Part shown: positions 28,456-37,374 of the stretch, piece after piece
Layout: each line of letters starts with the position of its first letter
Numbering within the stretch: position 1 is the stretch's first letter
The notes under the pieces: model-generated
What the model was told of the DNA's origin: nothing
What the model saw: the letters and a program-made list of their open reading frames with translations, nothing else
The model's database searches: none
Made by a program: the position numbers and the translations under genes
From: Prosthecobacter debontii
Lineage (GTDB): Bacteria > Verrucomicrobiota > Verrucomicrobiia > Verrucomicrobiales > Verrucomicrobiaceae
Assembly: GCF_900167535.1 (NCBI RefSeq)
Contig: NZ_FUYE01000012.1
Coordinates: 26,991-90,990, forward strand
Length of the DNA stretch: 64,000 nucleotides
Reading direction: 5' to 3'

Positions 28456-31400
28456 CTAAGGCTGGGCCGTCTTAGCCCAGGTGCCGTCGGGAAGCTGGAC
28501 CTCCATGTCCCAGGTGATGGTGGCTTGCGGGTCCTCCACTTGCACGGAGAACTCAAAGGGGAAGTGAGTGACTTCCTGCCGCTGCGCGGGGCCGTCTCCG
28601 ATGCGATAGTGCAAGACCGCAGCCTTGGCGTCATGGAGGCCACAATTCACATAGGCGTAGAAGTCTTGCCAGAGGAAGGGGGGCACGGCGAGGCGGGTGG
28701 CAAGAGCCTGCCACGGGGATTGACCGAGGGGCCGACGCTCCATGACGGGTAAAGTCGGAAGGCTGGTTTTCGCGGTGGGCGCTTGGCGATGGGTGAGCAC
28801 ATCCAGTTTCACCTCATCCAGGGTTAAAACCAGGAATCCCTGGGTGGGGAGGCTGATCTCGGCCACGCCATGGCTCATGGGAACGTCCGGCGCTTTTTGA
28901 TTGTTCAGCTTCGCTTGAAGATGGGTTTGCGTTAAGGCTCGCCCCAAGAGGGACTCATCGATATGCAGTTGCACTTTTTGTTCGGCGAGGGCTTGGTTGA
29001 GAAGCAGGATGTGCAGCTTCCCGTGTCCTTCGGCCAGCAGGTGATCGACTTTAGGATTGTTCAGCGTGACGGCTTTCTGATTGAGCCAGGGCCACGCTGC
29101 ATCTTCATAAACATGGCCCGGTGCATGTCCCCAGAGGCGACTGTCAAACCACACGTAACCCATCTGGCGCGTGGTGGGGAAGATCACTTGGCCATGGGAC
29201 CTCACTTCGGCGTCGGTAAACAAAAAGTCTAACACCGAGGCGGTGAAAGGAGCGATGTGATGGACATACAGGGACGTGATGTCGGGGCCTTTGACGGGAT
29301 AGTCTGCACGACGAAACTCATCGGTCTGCCCATCGAGATAATAGCCGGGGTAATTGGCATAACGACCGATCATGGCGTTGCGTGCGGCGATGCGAAAGGC
29401 GGGATCTCCGGTGAGATGGCTCATGCGCAGCAGATTGGCCGCCCACACACTCATGAGGATGTTGGCCTGGCCCTCCCGGCGGACATAGGTGAAGGGATGC
29501 TCAAGCCCGAGTCCAATGTTGCTCACGGTCCAGGCAGGGACTTCGCGTTCAGGGATCTTCGGGGCTGGGGTATCAATGGAGCCTTCAGTGGCAGGGCCCT
29601 CATAGACACCCACACGTTTGCGGCCATTTCCCCACCACCAGATGGAGCGTGCATGATCATAGACACCCCCGGGATTCAGTTTCACAGTCTGGCTGCGGGT
29701 TGGGAGCTTGGGTTGGGTCCAGAGGGTGGTGATCAATTCGCGAGCGCCCTCGGTCGCCGCTGTGAGGAATCGTTTTTCCCCGGTGGCTTCATAGAGATGC
29801 AAGAGCCCTTCCCAGTTGGAGGTGTAGGAGACATTGACAAAGTGGCGATCACCCGGGTCCTTCAATGGGGCAGGGGCTGCGAGTTGGGCGAGATACTTGT
29901 CCCCCAATGCCACAGCCTCATGCTTCCACGTCGTCTCACCCGTGGCCTGATACAGGGCTAAGGCATCATCGAAGGGCTGGCCATGACCATTGGGCGTGGT
30001 GCGTCGCAGTTGCTGATCCGCCGTCAAGGCCAGTTCGGCAAAGGCCCCTGTGCGGCCTTGAGTCATGGTCAAAGCGGAGGCGTAGGTGGCGGCACCGAAC
30101 AGCTTCACGGGACCCTGCATCGGCTGATGCTGATAGTAGTTGTCTCCGATCTCTGACTCGATGGCGAAGTGGGCCGAGGGGCGAGACAGTAAGAACTCCA
30201 AGGAGGGTCTCGCCAACTGCTCGTAAAGGGTCCGGTCACCCGTGAGCAAATAAAGGCTCAGATAGACCAACGGCGAGCTCTGAGTGACCACGTTACGGCT
30301 CTCGATCTGCACGCTGCCTTTGGCCTGGGCGTCCCAGCCGGAAGCCGCTTCATCACGCATCAGTTCTAGTAGATTAAAAACACTCTCGGTCAGGGAAAAC
30401 GTCGTGGGTTCGCGATAGTCCTTCAGGGCGAAAAGCTCATCGGCAATGCCTCGATAAGCGGCATACCAGTCGCCGGGTTGGACCCAGAGACGAAAGCGCG
30501 AGCTGATCTCGGTGCCTTCTGAGCGGCTGCCGGGTAAGCCCATGACGGGGGAATAAAGCATCGGTTGAGCCTGCCCCTCTTCATTGCGTAAGCCGAAGCC
30601 ATAGCGCGAATGATCTTCCCGTAACCATGCATAGGGGATCTGGTCGGGATCGGCCACGAGGGCGCAGGAGACTCGGTTTCGGTTGACCAAAGTCATGGGG
30701 GTGGGCGTGGTGGAATTCAGCAGCAGGAGCGGGTGATCTGGAAAGCGCCAGTCGTGAAACTGGAACGGCAGTAACCAATCGTCCGCTTGGGCTGGAGCGA
30801 CGGCCAACGGGCCGTGAAACCCAAGCGAGTAATGGCCTGGCTGGGCGGGCTTAAAGCTCATGCGAATCAAGGCATCTCGACGCCCAGGTTCCAGCACCCA
30901 GGTGACATACAGGCGACCCGCTGGCGTGGGGGCAAAGGTGAGATGCACACTCTGGGCATCCACCTGCTCGGCAGCGATGGGACGCAGAGGATGACAGTGC
31001 CCGGCCAGCCAAGGCACCGTGCCAGGGCCGAGTCGGGTCAGGGCGGAGCTGTCTCCTGCCTGGACTTTGACGGTGGGACTCTCGGAGGTGTCCCAGGTGG
31101 GATAGACGCGTCCGCGACTGATCGTGGGCGAGCTTTCCAGCGGGCGACTCAGGATGCGATAGCTGGCGGTGTCAGCGTGTTCCTGGAGGGGCTGCCACTC
31201 AGCCCCCTGTTTCACGGCCACTTTCATGCCGATGGCTGTCCCCGTGTCGGTCTTGCCGGTGTGGAAAGTGATGCGCAGGTGTTCGTTCTCCAGCTTGGCC
31301 GTAGGGGCATCGGCCACCTGGGTCATGGCTGCGGGGCTGAAGTTTTTCCGCGAGGCTTCATCCAGAGAGACGGGTTGCGTGACGGCGGCTTCTTTGTGCA

Positions 31401-31920
31401 GTTCCCAGGTCACGCCCTCCGGCACATAGCTCATGTTATCCGTGAGGAGGATGGCTTCACAGCGGGCTGAGTGGCGCGCAGTCTCGCCCAGCACGACCAG
31501 GAGCGGCCCTGCCTCGGCCTGGATCGTCCCGCCATCTTCCCAGGCCCAACCGTCCTGGCCCTCCTGACCATGGGTGCCAAAGCGGTGCTCCAATCGGGTC
31601 TGCCCGAGTCTCAGGGAAAAATAACGGGCACCGGGGCGGTCCTTGGCAAAGTCCCGACTGCGCACCCAGACACGCCATTTGCCGGCATGCGGCATCTGGA
31701 TCGCTCCCACCGCAGGCGCGGATTCCACCGCTGGTGTGGGGGCCGTCAGGTAACGTCGAGCGCCTCGATTGAGTCCTGAGTCGGTTTCCAAAACCCAGCC
31801 GCCCGGCATCTCTAAATTCTCCGTCATCAAGACAAAGGTCTTGGCCTGGAGCCGCTCCGCCGGAAAAAGGGCGAAGCAGAGTCCAAGAAGCAAAAACCAG
31901 CGGGGGCAGCGATGCGGCAT
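28456..31920 (-). CDS. large secreted protein, probable polysaccharide-active enzyme
   Basis: An 1154-residue protein. Start 31920 is used because it gives a signal peptide (FLLLGLCFALFPAERLQA) and clears the preceding ATPase gene; the frame is open further upstream. The first 220 residues look like a beta-sandwich binding domain, then a mixed beta region, and from about residue 540 to 960 a helical repeat region with recurring GDRTLYEQL, YQATGETTWKHEA, YEATGEKRFL, TGDPAFRIA, which is the (alpha/alpha)6 toroid pattern of glycoside hydrolases, polysaccharide lyases and heparinase II/III. A C-terminal beta domain follows. No catalytic residues were assigned. Confidence 0.5.
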   Translation of the reverse strand: MPHRCPRWFLLLGLCFALFPAERLQAKTFVLMTENLEMPGGWVLETDSGLNRGARRYLTAPTPAVESAPAVGAIQMPHAGKWRVWVRSRDFAKDRPGARYFSLRLGQTRLEHRFGTHGQEGQDGWAWEDGGTIQAEAGPLLVVLGETARHSARCEAILLTDNMSYVPEGVTWELHKEAAVTQPVSLDEASRKNFSPAAMTQVADAPTAKLENEHLRITFHTGKTDTGTAIGMKVAVKQGAEWQPLQEHADTASYRILSRPLESSPTISRGRVYPTWDTSESPTVKVQAGDSSALTRLGPGTVPWLAGHCHPLRPIAAEQVDAQSVHLTFAPTPAGRLYVTWVLEPGRRDALIRMSFKPAQPGHYSLGFHGPLAVAPAQADDWLLPFQFHDWRFPDHPLLLLNSTTPTPMTLVNRNRVSCALVADPDQIPYAWLREDHSRYGFGLRNEEGQAQPMLYSPVMGLPGSRSEGTEISSRFRLWVQPGDWYAAYRGIADELFALKDYREPTTFSLTESVFNLLELMRDEAASGWDAQAKGSVQIESRNVVTQSSPLVYLSLYLLTGDRTLYEQLARPSLEFLLSRPSAHFAIESEIGDNYYQHQPMQGPVKLFGAATYASALTMTQGRTGAFAELALTADQQLRRTTPNGHGQPFDDALALYQATGETTWKHEAVALGDKYLAQLAAPAPLKDPGDRHFVNVSYTSNWEGLLHLYEATGEKRFLTAATEGARELITTLWTQPKLPTRSQTVKLNPGGVYDHARSIWWWGNGRKRVGVYEGPATEGSIDTPAPKIPEREVPAWTVSNIGLGLEHPFTYVRREGQANILMSVWAANLLRMSHLTGDPAFRIAARNAMIGRYANYPGYYLDGQTDEFRRADYPVKGPDITSLYVHHIAPFTASVLDFLFTDAEVRSHGQVIFPTTRQMGYVWFDSRLWGHAPGHVYEDAAWPWLNQKAVTLNNPKVDHLLAEGHGKLHILLLNQALAEQKVQLHIDESLLGRALTQTHLQAKLNNQKAPDVPMSHGVAEISLPTQGFLVLTLDEVKLDVLTHRQAPTAKTSLPTLPVMERRPLGQSPWQALATRLAVPPFLWQDFYAYVNCGLHDAKAAVLHYRIGDGPAQRQEVTHFPFEFSVQVEDPQATITWDMEVQLPDGTWAKTAQP

Positions 31921-31984
31921 GAGCAGCGATACCTCGCCCCTCCTATCCGGGCAACGCCCTTTGTTTGAGGCACTGAAAACTCGA

Positions 31985-32626
31985 TCAGAGCGCGACGATT
32001 TTTCCTTCGTCCAAGCGCAGGTGGAGTTGGCCCATCGTCTGAGCTTCAGCGCGCGAGTGGGTGACATGCAGGACTGTTAGCTGGTGTTGCTGATGCATGT
32101 TGTGCAAAAGCTGCGAGGCTTCTTGATGAGTCGCTTCATCCAAGGCCGACAGGGGCTCATCCAGCAAAAGCACTCTTGGCTGAGCCGCTAGGGCCCGTGC
32201 TAAGGCGACTCGTTGTTTTTCTCCACCGGACAGGTGCTCTGGATAGCGATCCAGAATGTGATGGATACTCAGTTCTGCAGCCAGTTCTCTGATCAAGGCT
32301 TGGCGATCTGCGGAGGGGTGCTTGGGCAGTTTGGCCGCGAAGCCGATCTGTTCCCGAACGGATTGACCTGGGAAAAGAGCGAGATCTTGCGGCACGTAGC
32401 CGATCTGGCGTTGGCGCGGCTCCCAGGCGGTGACATCCACGCCATTGAGCAGCACCCGTCCACGAGTGGGGGGGCGCAATCCACAGATGATCTCCAGCAG
32501 GCTCGTCTTACCACAGCCCGTGCTCCCCATGAGAACGGCATAAACTCCCGTGGGAATCTCCACACAGATGTCCTGCAAGGCAAAACCCCCCGGGGCCTGC
32601 CAGCCGATGTGATCCAGGGTGATCAT
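31985..32626 (-). CDS. ABC transporter ATP-binding protein
   Basis: A 213-residue ABC ATPase. Walker A MGSTGCGKTSLLE (33-45), Q-loop GYVPQDLALFPG, signature LSGGEKQRVALARALA and Walker B VLLLDEPLSALDEATH are intact, with a His switch at VLHVTHSRAEA. The LFPGQSVREQIGF region and the brevity match importer ATPases of the molybdate/sulfate/iron (ModC/PotA) type. No permease or binding protein is within the window, so the substrate is unknown. Confidence 0.85.
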   Translation of the reverse strand: MITLDHIGWQAPGGFALQDICVEIPTGVYAVLMGSTGCGKTSLLEIICGLRPPTRGRVLLNGVDVTAWEPRQRQIGYVPQDLALFPGQSVREQIGFAAKLPKHPSADRQALIRELAAELSIHHILDRYPEHLSGGEKQRVALARALAAQPRVLLLDEPLSALDEATHQEASQLLHNMHQQHQLTVLHVTHSRAEAQTMGQLHLRLDEGKIVAL

Positions 32627-32657
32627 GGGAGAAAAAGCAAAGCGCAGCGCAATGAAG

Positions 32658-33518
32658 CTAAAATAAAGCGAGCTGTTGCTGCACCGTCGTGGTGGAGGCG
32701 CTCACGCTGAGGCTGATGACGACACGACGGCGTGCTACCTCGATGGTTTGCGTGTGGCAACGCCGCTCCGCACACAGCACCTTGGTCTCCGTATTGCCCA
32801 CGCGTTTCAGGCTTTCCTGAATGCAGCGGATGGCTCGGTCAGGCTGATTGCAGTCATCACTCAAGTGCCCGAGCACCACATGATGTAGGCCTGGGTGGGC
32901 GATGGACTCGATCAGCTCCGCCGCCTGCTCATTGGAGAGGTGGCCATGCCGGGAACTGATGCGCTGTTTGGTCGCCCAGGGCCGTTTGACGTCCGCATCC
33001 AGGAGTTGGGTATCGTAGTTGGCCTCGACAAAGAGACTGTCGGAGGTTTTGAGACGATCCTTGATCAGATTGGTCACGAAACCGACATCGCTGAGCAGCC
33101 CCAGACGGGATTCTTCATCGGCTAGAACGAAGCCCACGGGATCCACCGCATCATGCGGGACCGGAAAACACTCGATGCGGAGATCTTGGAAATCGAAGGC
33201 GCTACCGGTGGTCATCAAGCGCCATGCCGGTGGCGTGCGGAATTTCAAATGGGACTCCAAGACCTCACGGGTGAGGGCCGTGGCATAGAGGGGAAGGGGG
33301 CGTTTGCTGCTGAGCACTTCCAAGCCATTGGTGTGGTCTTGATGCTCGTGCGTGAGCAGGATGCCATCGATCTGATCCAGGGTGTAGCCAGCGGCGGCGA
33401 GGCGAAGGCAGATTTGTTTGGCGCTCAAACCAGCATCCACCAGCACGGTGGTGCGGCCCGTGGACACGACGGCGCAGTTGCCTGAACTGCCGCTGCCGAG
33501 AACTGTGAGTCGAACCAT
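32658..33518 (-). CDS. metallo-beta-lactamase-fold hydrolase (WalJ/YycJ-like)
   Basis: A 286-residue MBL-fold protein starting MVRLTVLGSGSSGNCAVVSTGR, the hallmark of the WalJ/YycJ subfamily (GSGSxGN). The metal site THEHQDH is at about 57-63, and SNEQAAELI and VVLGHLSDDCN (later His) follow. These enzymes act as phosphodiesterases/exonucleases on DNA ends or nucleotides. Start 33518 is favoured over upstream codons because the family pattern begins at this Met. It starts about 60 bases downstream of the amt terminator on the minus strand. Confidence 0.8.
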   Translation of the reverse strand: MVRLTVLGSGSSGNCAVVSTGRTTVLVDAGLSAKQICLRLAAAGYTLDQIDGILLTHEHQDHTNGLEVLSSKRPLPLYATALTREVLESHLKFRTPPAWRLMTTGSAFDFQDLRIECFPVPHDAVDPVGFVLADEESRLGLLSDVGFVTNLIKDRLKTSDSLFVEANYDTQLLDADVKRPWATKQRISSRHGHLSNEQAAELIESIAHPGLHHVVLGHLSDDCNQPDRAIRCIQESLKRVGNTETKVLCAERRCHTQTIEVARRRVVISLSVSASTTTVQQQLALF

Positions 33519-33578
33519 GTCCTGTGTTTTTAACCGGATGGGCGGAGGCTGCAAGGCGCAAGTCAGCCCTTCACTCTG

Positions 33579-33616
33579 AAAAGAAAAGTCCCCGGCTACT
33601 TGCGCAGCCGGGGACT
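33579..33616 (-). terminator. rho-independent terminator of the ammonium transporter
   Basis: Eleven-base perfect stem (33616-33606 with 33597-33587, AGTCCCCGGCT) with an eight-base loop, followed on the minus strand by TTTTCTTTT. It is 38 bases after the transporter stop. Confidence 0.88.
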
Positions 33617-33654
33617 GTTATGGTTCGGGAGTAGAACGGAGCCTACCGTAGCAC

Positions 33655-35112
33655 TTAGTGGTTCGGGGTGATGTTGTAAGCAACAGCACCGTGTTCGCCG
33701 ATGTCGAGGCCTTCGGATTCTTCTTCTGGGCTGACGCGCAGACCCATGATCAGTTTCAGGACGAAGAACAGCACCAGAGCAGCCACGAAGGTGGAGGCGT
33801 AGGCAGCGATACCAGTCAGCTGGCTCATGAGCTGAGCGGAACCGGCTTTAGCACCGAAGAGGCCGACGGCCAGAGTGCCGAAGATACCGCAGACAAGGTG
33901 CACGGAGACGGCACCGACTGGATCGTCCACTTTGATCTTGTCGAAGAACATGACGGAGATCACCACCAGGGCACCAGCGATAGCACCGATGATGATGGAG
34001 TCCACGGGGGTCATCTGGTCTGCACCAGCGGTGATGCCCACCAGACCGGCCAAGATACCGTTCAGAGCCATGGAGAGGTCAGGCTTCTTCAGGATGACTG
34101 CGGAGACGATGGCAGCAGCCACGCCACCAGCAGCAGCGGCCAAGGAGGTGGTGACCAAGGTCAAGGACACGAGAGCAGGATCAGCGGACAGGACGGAGCC
34201 GCCGTTGAAACCGAACCAGCCGAGCCAGAGGAGGAAGACACCGATGGTGGCCAGAGGCATGGAGTGACCGATGATCGGCTTGATTTTGCCATCTGCAGTG
34301 TATTTGCCAAGACGAGGGCCAAGGATAAGCACACCGGCCAGAGCGCCCCAACCGCCCACGGAGTGGACGAGGGTGGAACCCGCGAAGTCATAGAAAGGAG
34401 TCTCAAGGCGGTTCAACCAGCCGTTGCCCCACTTCCAGCTACCAGCGATCGGATAAACGAGAGCCACATAGATGGTGGAGAACAGCATGAAGCTGGTCAG
34501 CTTCACGCGCTCAGCGACAGCACCGGAGACGATGGTGGCGCAGGTAGCGGCGAACATGGCCTGGAAGAGGAAGTCGGTCCAATAAGTATAACCAACGTTG
34601 TAAGCGGAAGTCACACCGGCTTCATCGGTGCTGATGCCGAAGCCTGCAAACTTGAACCAGAACTGAGGATCTTCATCGGCGAAGCCAGGATACATCAGGT
34701 TGAAACCGCACAGCACATAGGTGAGTAGGCCGATGCAAGGAATCAGGGTGTTCTTGAAGAGGATGTTGACGGTGTTCTTGGACTGAGTCAGACCAGTTTC
34801 AACAGTGGCGAAGCCAAGGTGCATGATGAACACCAAAGCGGTCGAGAGCATCATCCACAGGTTGTTCGTGGTGAAGAGCTCCACAGAAGGACCTGCATCT
34901 TCAGCCGGAGCGGCAGGAGCTTCAGGAGCTGGGGCCGCTTCGGGGGCGGGGGCTGGCGCAGGTGCGGGGGCTGGAGCAGCCGCCGGAGCCTCTGCGGGTG
35001 GTGGGGCGGCTTCTTGCCCATGAGACAGGGGTTCGAGCGTAAGCCCCAATGTCGCAGCCGCGAGTCCGGCAGCGAGCAGGCATGCAGTCCATCTGTTTTT
35101 GCTGGTTAGCAT
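33655..35112 (-). CDS. amtB: ammonium transporter (Amt/MEP/Rh family)
   Basis: A 485-residue ammonium channel. A signal peptide (MLTSKNRWTACLLAAGLAAA) and a linker of Pro/Ala/Glu repeats (about residues 33-70) precede the membrane domain, where TLVHSVGGWGALAGV (first pore His) and VHLVCGIFGTLAVGLFG (second pore His) are recognisable, along with FNGGSVLS. Start 35112 is chosen because a near-perfect sigma-54 promoter lies just upstream, inside the longer open frame. No glnB/glnK partner is adjacent. Expression is probably induced by nitrogen limitation. Confidence 0.92.
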   Translation of the reverse strand: MLTSKNRWTACLLAAGLAAATLGLTLEPLSHGQEAAPPPAEAPAAAPAPAPAPAPAPEAAPAPEAPAAPAEDAGPSVELFTTNNLWMMLSTALVFIMHLGFATVETGLTQSKNTVNILFKNTLIPCIGLLTYVLCGFNLMYPGFADEDPQFWFKFAGFGISTDEAGVTSAYNVGYTYWTDFLFQAMFAATCATIVSGAVAERVKLTSFMLFSTIYVALVYPIAGSWKWGNGWLNRLETPFYDFAGSTLVHSVGGWGALAGVLILGPRLGKYTADGKIKPIIGHSMPLATIGVFLLWLGWFGFNGGSVLSADPALVSLTLVTTSLAAAAGGVAAAIVSAVILKKPDLSMALNGILAGLVGITAGADQMTPVDSIIIGAIAGALVVISVMFFDKIKVDDPVGAVSVHLVCGIFGTLAVGLFGAKAGSAQLMSQLTGIAAYASTFVAALVLFFVLKLIMGLRVSPEEESEGLDIGEHGAVAYNITPNH

Positions 35113-35173
35113 AGTTGTATCGTTTTGAGTTGGTGTTGTGGCGGCTACGGGAACCGTTCCTCTGGAGGGCAAA

Positions 35174-35188
35174 GCAAGGGGCGTGCCA
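35174..35188 (-). promoter_or_regulatory. sigma-54 (RpoN) promoter of amtB
   Basis: On the minus strand TGGCACGCCCCTTGC matches the consensus TGGCACG-N4-TTGC at every fixed position, with a T before and after. GG and GC are ten bases apart. Transcription should start near 35162, giving a leader of about 50 bases before the ATG at 35112. Nitrogen-controlled expression by an NtrC-type activator is inferred; no activator site was identified. Confidence 0.85.
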
Positions 35189-35389
35189 AATTTTCCACCG
35201 GAACTCTTTATGAAAATCTGCATCGGGCTTCTGGCCCTGATTTTAAGCGCTCTTCAACGTCGTCGAATGGGCTTGGGAGCTGGGATTGAAGCAATGCTTG
35301 GCAGGCGAAATCTGGCCGCTTGGAAGGTTTCACTTGCAGTCTTTCTAGATGCTGCGAAATGAATCCTATCAACTTTGTAGGATTTAAGA

Positions 35390-36145
35390 ATGTCTGAAGA
35401 ATTCATCATTTATGTCGTGGCCGGTTTCATCGCTCAAATCATCGATGGAGCCCTGGGTATGGCCTATGGCGTCACGGCCTCCAGCGTGCTGGTGAGCATG
35501 GGCGTGCCCCCTGCGGTGGTGAGCAGCACGGTGCATGCGGCGGAATGCTTTACGACCGGAGCCTCGGCGCTCTCGCACCATGCGTTTGGAAACATCAGCA
35601 AGGAGCTCTTTAGGCGCTTATTGATTCCTGGTATCGTGGGGGCTGCCGTGGGAGCTTACGTGCTCAGCTCGGTGGATGGGGATGCCATCAAACCATACAT
35701 TTCAGCCTATTTGCTGATCATGGGCGTGGTCATCATCGTCAAAGCCTTCAAAGTTTTTCCACCTCGCGACGTGACGACGAAACTGACCCCGCTGGCTCTG
35801 ATCGGATCGTTTCTGGATGCTGTCGGCGGCGGTGGTTGGGGGCCGATCGTGGCGACCAATTTGATCTCCCGTGGAAACTCCTTTCGCTTCGCCGTCGGCA
35901 GTGTGAATGCCGTTGAATTTTTTGTTACGCTCTCGGCTTCCATCACTTTCTTCCTCAGCATCGGCTTGGGGCATTGGCAGGTGATTGCCGGGTTAGGATT
36001 GGGCGGCCTATTGGCAGCTCCTCTCGGAGCCTTCCTCACCAAAAAACTGCCACATCGCCCGATGATGGTCGTGGTCGGAGTCTTGGTGGTGATGCTCAGC
36101 TTGCGGACGCTCTTAAAGGCGCTCGGATACTGGCATTGGTTTTAA
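35390..36145 (+). CDS. TauE/SafE-family membrane transporter
   Basis: A 251-residue polytopic membrane protein of the sulfite/organosulfonate exporter family. It opens with VVAGFIAQIIDGALGMAYG (12-30), the conserved Gly-Asp-Gly-Gly-like signature, repeats it as LIGSFLDAVGGGGWGPI (about 137-153), and ends in HRPMMVVVGVLVVMLSLRTLLKAL. This internal duplication is the family mark. Possible cargo is sulfite, thiosulfate or a sulfonate. The next gene starts 76 bases later on the same strand. Confidence 0.8.
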   Translation: MSEEFIIYVVAGFIAQIIDGALGMAYGVTASSVLVSMGVPPAVVSSTVHAAECFTTGASALSHHAFGNISKELFRRLLIPGIVGAAVGAYVLSSVDGDAIKPYISAYLLIMGVVIIVKAFKVFPPRDVTTKLTPLALIGSFLDAVGGGGWGPIVATNLISRGNSFRFAVGSVNAVEFFVTLSASITFFLSIGLGHWQVIAGLGLGGLLAAPLGAFLTKKLPHRPMMVVVGVLVVMLSLRTLLKALGYWHWF

Positions 36146-36221
36146 TGTCGGTTAGGCGGTCGTGCTTCGGCGGGGGTGAAATAATCACGTCCATCGGGAT
36201 TTCTCAGGCCGAACCCTGGGT

Positions 36222-36746
36222 ATGAAAGCTGATTCCGACATTCACCGCAGACAAGAAAATCGAGGCGCTCATTGGACTGATTATTTGCCTCTCATGGTCA
36301 TCGTGGTGCTCGCGATCCTGGCGGCGCTGGCCAAACAGGTCGACTATGGCGAGTGGAACGGCATGCGCTGGATGCATGATTTCATGGGCTTCTTTTTGGT
36401 GGAGTTCTCCATGTTCAAGTTCTTTGATCCCGTGGGATTTGCCGATGGTTTTCAAATGTATGACCTGCTGGCCAAACCGTTTCGACCCTATGCCTATGTG
36501 TATCCCTTCATCGAGTTAGGTCTGGGGCTTGGCTATCTGTCGTTTTGGCAGCCCCAGGTGATTTACACAGTGACGTTGATCGTCATGCTCTGGGGAAGCC
36601 TCGGCGTGTTGAGAGCCCTGATGAAGGGGCTGGACCTCAACTGCGCGTGCATGGGCACCGTGCTGAAAGTGCCCCTATCCACCGTGGCTCTGACCGAAGA
36701 TCTGGGCATGGCCGCGATGGCCGGGGCCATGCTGATCGCTGCGTGA
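36222..36746 (+). CDS. MauE/DoxX-like redox-associated membrane protein
   Basis: A 174-residue protein with about four transmembrane helices (around 22-38, 60-75, 90-115 and 120-140). The C-terminal segment DLNCACMGTVLKVPLSTVALTED has a Cys-x-Cys pair in the place typical of MauE/methylamine utilisation and DoxX-like proteins that handle disulfides. The 34-residue N-terminal region is charged and cytoplasmic. Following a TauE/SafE gene, a role in thiol or sulfur redox chemistry is plausible but inferred. Confidence 0.6.
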   Translation: MKADSDIHRRQENRGAHWTDYLPLMVIVVLAILAALAKQVDYGEWNGMRWMHDFMGFFLVEFSMFKFFDPVGFADGFQMYDLLAKPFRPYAYVYPFIELGLGLGYLSFWQPQVIYTVTLIVMLWGSLGVLRALMKGLDLNCACMGTVLKVPLSTVALTEDLGMAAMAGAMLIAA

Positions 36747-36774
36747 TCTGGAGCGTTACCAGGCACTGACTTTT

Positions 36775-37311
36775 CTAAACGGTCAAATGACCCTCGATGG
36801 AGTCGTCGAGGGTCTTGCCGAGCATCGCTCCGATGAGCATTTTCACTCCGGCGACGGCATTGCCATGCCGATTGTCCCAATAATATCCATCCTCGGGCAC
36901 GACCTGAATCACGGTGATTCGTGGGTCATCCTTTCCGCCGGTAAACCATGTTTTAAACACAGGCTCCCAGAGTTCATCGATCTTGGATTGATCTCGGGAC
37001 AAGGTGGCCTTGCCATTCAGTTGCAGGAAGTCGGAGTGCTTGGAGCCTTGGAAGAACAGCGTCACCGCATGATCGGCCTTCAGTTCCAGATTCTTGTGAC
37101 TGTCATCTGCACTCAGAAACCAGAGATGGCCTTGATGATCCACCTCGAGCACGGTCATCGGCCGAGCCTGAGGGAAGCTGTTGCTCGCGACAACCGTGCA
37201 GAAAAAACAAGTCTGGGATTTGCGAACGATGGCTTGAATTTTTTCAATGGCCTCTTGGGCATGAAGATTCTCGCGATTCGGTTCGGGTTGCTGTTGATTG
37301 ATGGAATCCAT
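36775..37311 (-). CDS. pyridoxamine 5'-phosphate oxidase-like flavin-fold protein
   Basis: A 178-residue split-barrel protein. SQTCFFCTVVASNSFPQARPMTVLEVDHQGHLWFLS (about 32-67) is the FMN-binding start of the general-stress/PNPOx-like family, and ADHAVTLFFQ and TLSRDQSKIDELWE continue it. Such proteins bind FMN, F420 or haem and act in stress or cofactor handling. It is divergent in no clear operon and stands alone, convergent to the preceding membrane protein gene. Confidence 0.75.
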   Translation of the reverse strand: MDSINQQQPEPNRENLHAQEAIEKIQAIVRKSQTCFFCTVVASNSFPQARPMTVLEVDHQGHLWFLSADDSHKNLELKADHAVTLFFQGSKHSDFLQLNGKATLSRDQSKIDELWEPVFKTWFTGGKDDPRITVIQVVPEDGYYWDNRHGNAVAGVKMLIGAMLGKTLDDSIEGHLTV

Positions 37312-37374
37312 AAGAAATGAGAGTGATTGCTTTCATTCGCATGGTCTCCAGGGTTCGGCTGTGACTGCGGGGAT

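Noticed and set aside
29257..29961. 234-codon plus-strand frame within the large secreted protein gene
   Set aside because: Lies antisense in a gene with clear signal peptide and coherent repeats; no independent support.
31921..32067. Upstream extension of the 1154-residue secreted protein
   Set aside because: Overlaps the ABC ATPase gene and hides the signal peptide; ATG 31920 preferred.
33658..34728. 356-codon open frame on the plus strand across amtB
   Set aside because: Antisense to the ammonium transporter with Asp/His/Gly-rich composition, no start context.
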